Shown here: in pieces, positions 21,895 through 23,127 of the stretch | Position numbering within the stretch: position 1 is the stretch's first letter | Layout of the letters: every line of letters begins with the position of its first letter | Assembly (NCBI GenBank): GCA_934120735.1 | Contig: CAKOVA010000031.1 | Span: forward strand, 1-23,127 | DNA from: an uncultured Prevotella sp. | GTDB taxonomy: Bacteria > Bacteroidota > Bacteroidia > Bacteroidales > Bacteroidaceae | Length of the DNA: 23,127 nucleotides | Direction: 5' to 3' | Program-made: the position numbers and the translations under genes | Notes under the pieces: generated by a model | Databases searched by the model: none | What the model saw: only the letters and a program-made list of their open reading frames with translations | Told to the model about the DNA's origin: nothing

Positions 21895-22035
21895 CGGAAT
21901 AATAACCATATTTGCCACGCCAAAGTGAAGATATGAGATTTAAAAACAGAACCACGAAGTCTGTATTTTGCACTTGGTAAAGATTTTAAAAACTTAAATG
22001 TTACAATACCTAAAGTTGTCCTATAATATTATGTT

Positions 22036-22623
22036 ATGAATAAAGTTTTATGTGTGTGTTTAGTGGTTTTCTCACTTTTTACATGTGTTAGTTGTAATGA
22101 GTCTGAAAACGGAAGCTTCCAGAATGAAGCAAGTGAGGTGTCTGAGAAAGCTGTGGATGCTACGATAACGGATTTTAAGTCATCGGTCTCACAAAATGTT
22201 CAGAAAATCAAGAAAGTAGCCCTTCAATCAAATTATACTAGATCAAATATTTATGATGATAATGTAAACGTAGATTTGAAAGAAAGCTTAAAACCAGTGT
22301 TAGAAAAGAGTAAGGATGTTCTAAGTGTTTATGGCATTACAGAAGAGGATCTTGCGGAGACGTTTTCTAATGATGTTGATGCGAATTCTATAATACTGGC
22401 TATAGCTATTGCACAATTAGACATTCCGACTACAAGATCACAGATTGCCAACTGTGCTCTTGATGCGCTAGGAATTCCTGCAGGGCTAATAGTTGGTAGT
22501 GCGAAATCCTTAACAAAAAAAGCTATTTTAAAAGCCGCTAAAAAAATGGCGACAAGATCTTTAGGATGGGTTGGCGCTGCTATTGCAGTAGTAGACTTTG
22601 CTTCTTGTATGGATTACATTTAA
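22036..22623 (+). CDS. Lipoprotein with bacteriocin-like C-terminus (candidate protease-activated bacteriocin)
   Basis: 195 residues. The signal peptide ends FTCVSC, with lipidation likely at Cys20, followed by a polar, helical acidic pro-region (21-130) with DFKSSVSQNVQKIKK and EESK-like charged helices. After DIPTTR (Arg134) the character changes to a 61-residue Gly/Ala-rich, cationic amphipathic segment. It contains LGIPAGLIVGSAKSLTKKA, AAKKMATRSLGWVGAAIAVV and a terminal DFASCMDYI, with two cysteines (Cys140, Cys191) that could pair. Such ends resemble pore-forming peptide bacteriocins. Bacteroides fragilis has a lipoprotein bacteriocin activated by the Arg-specific C11 protease fragipain. 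Homology to it is my inference. A tiny membrane protein follows 13 nt later. Confidence 0.7.
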   Translation: MNKVLCVCLVVFSLFTCVSCNESENGSFQNEASEVSEKAVDATITDFKSSVSQNVQKIKKVALQSNYTRSNIYDDNVNVDLKESLKPVLEKSKDVLSVYGITEEDLAETFSNDVDANSIILAIAIAQLDIPTTRSQIANCALDALGIPAGLIVGSAKSLTKKAILKAAKKMATRSLGWVGAAIAVVDFASCMDYI

Positions 22624-22636
22624 TTATAAATATAGA

Positions 22637-22810
22637 ATGGTATTTTTTTTCTTATTCCTAGGTTCTACATATATTACGTCAATATTATGCTATGATATAT
22701 ATAAGGACTACAAAATGGAACATCATATAAGTCCATTAAGGCTGATTGGAGTTGGAATCTCTCTGTTTTATCTGATAAGATTTTTGTGTAAAATCTTATC
22801 AAATCAATAA
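22637..22810 (+). CDS. Tiny two-helix membrane protein, candidate bacteriocin immunity protein
   Basis: 57 residues starting MVFFFLFLGSTYI. Hydrophobic segments lie at about 2-18 and 36-52, separated by a charged loop (YDIYKDYKMEHH); the end is KILSNQ. An earlier in-frame ATG at 22598 would overlap the upstream gene and lacks this membrane-start character, so 22637 is preferred. It lies 13 nt after the lipoprotein gene and before a strong shared terminator, so the two form a two-gene unit. Small membrane proteins directly after peptide bacteriocins are usually their immunity proteins. No sequence family is recognised. Confidence 0.6.
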   Translation: MVFFFLFLGSTYITSILCYDIYKDYKMEHHISPLRLIGVGISLFYLIRFLCKILSNQ

Positions 22811-22826
22811 ATAAGCAGAATCGAAG

Positions 22827-22866
22827 AAGCGTATCAAAACTTGCTTGGTTGTGATACGCTTTTTTA
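22827..22866 (+). terminator. Strong rho-independent terminator
   Basis: AAGCGTATCA pairs perfectly with TGATACGCTT (10 bp) around a 15-base connector, followed by a run of T. It ends the lipoprotein/membrane-protein operon. Confidence 0.85.
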
Positions 22867-22948
22867 TATTCCACCATTCGGTCACTTACCTCTTATTTTT
22901 TATTATACCTTAATTCCGCAACACTATTATAAATTAAACTTTTTAAGT

Positions 22949-22981
22949 AGAGGGTGTGTCAAAATGCAAATACCATTTTGA
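22949..22981. other. Possible insertion-sequence terminus with hairpin
   Basis: GAGGGTGTGTCAAAATG resembles terminal inverted repeats of several Bacteroidetes insertion sequences, which often read GAGG-TGTGTCAAAA. TCAAAATG (22959-22966) also pairs with CATTTTGA (22974-22981). No transposase is visible before the window ends. From 22990 to 23127 I see only AT-rich sequence without a gene. Confidence 0.3.
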
Positions 22982-23127
22982 TAATCTTACAGTTTGAAAC
23001 AACCACATATTAATGTAATTGCAGTAACTTTCTTTAATGATTTTTTTATTTTTAATTAGGGTCTACTAAATAAATATAATCCACTGATATTCAATAATAT
23101 ATACCTTATGTTATTTGTGTAATTCAC

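Overview
The window looks like a chromosomal segment from a Bacteroidales bacterium, most likely Prevotella or a close relative. Three things point there. Promoters carry the Bacteroidetes -7 element TAnnTTTG and there are few Shine-Dalgarno sites. The gene content includes GldH, PorT, a DUF4369-type thioredoxin lineage and a purH-mreBCD-mrdA-rodA cluster. The GC content is moderate in the core and low at both ends.

Left end (1-3000), AT-rich accessory DNA: an array of small unrelated ORFs (106, 115, 91, 172 and 145 codons) set between near-identical intergenic modules. Each full module (R, about 180 bp, three copies) runs terminator hairpin, promoter, a short vestigial ORF and a second promoter-like element, and ends at the same 11-mer GGTTGACTCTA. 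After that 11-mer lies a 17-26 codon reading-frame stub, whose stop codon falls 8-19 nt inside the next gene. A second module (T) follows several genes. I read this as an array of orphan immunity genes whose cognate toxins have been deleted down to their last codons. An 11-G homopolymer sits at the array's right edge.

Core (3170-21050), ordinary chromosomal genes. In order: a secreted alpha/beta hydrolase, an IS5-like transposase remnant (-) and a periplasmic thioredoxin-like protein (-). Then holB, a PSP1-domain ricT homologue and gldH (+, apparent operon). Convergent to it is the rod-shape operon on the minus strand, purH-mreB-mreC-mreD-mrdA-rodA, which couples purine synthesis to cell-wall elongation; this purH encodes only the IMP cyclohydrolase half. 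Then an M3 peptidase lipoprotein (dcp-like, -), a PorT-like type IX secretion protein (+), and a 5'-nucleotidase split into two minus-strand genes with the C-terminal domain first. Two large intergenic gaps each carry a degenerate tandem repeat with exactly the same 22-bp period but different sequence.

Right end (21060-23127), AT-rich again: a decayed PKD-domain protein with in-frame stops, a small unknown ORF, and a lipoprotein whose C-terminus looks like a peptide bacteriocin preceded by an Arg cleavage site. A tiny two-helix membrane protein follows 13 nt later, then a strong terminator. The last pair is a candidate protease-activated bacteriocin plus immunity protein. The final 160 bp may hold an IS terminus. 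Function calls come from reading motifs by eye; no database search was possible.
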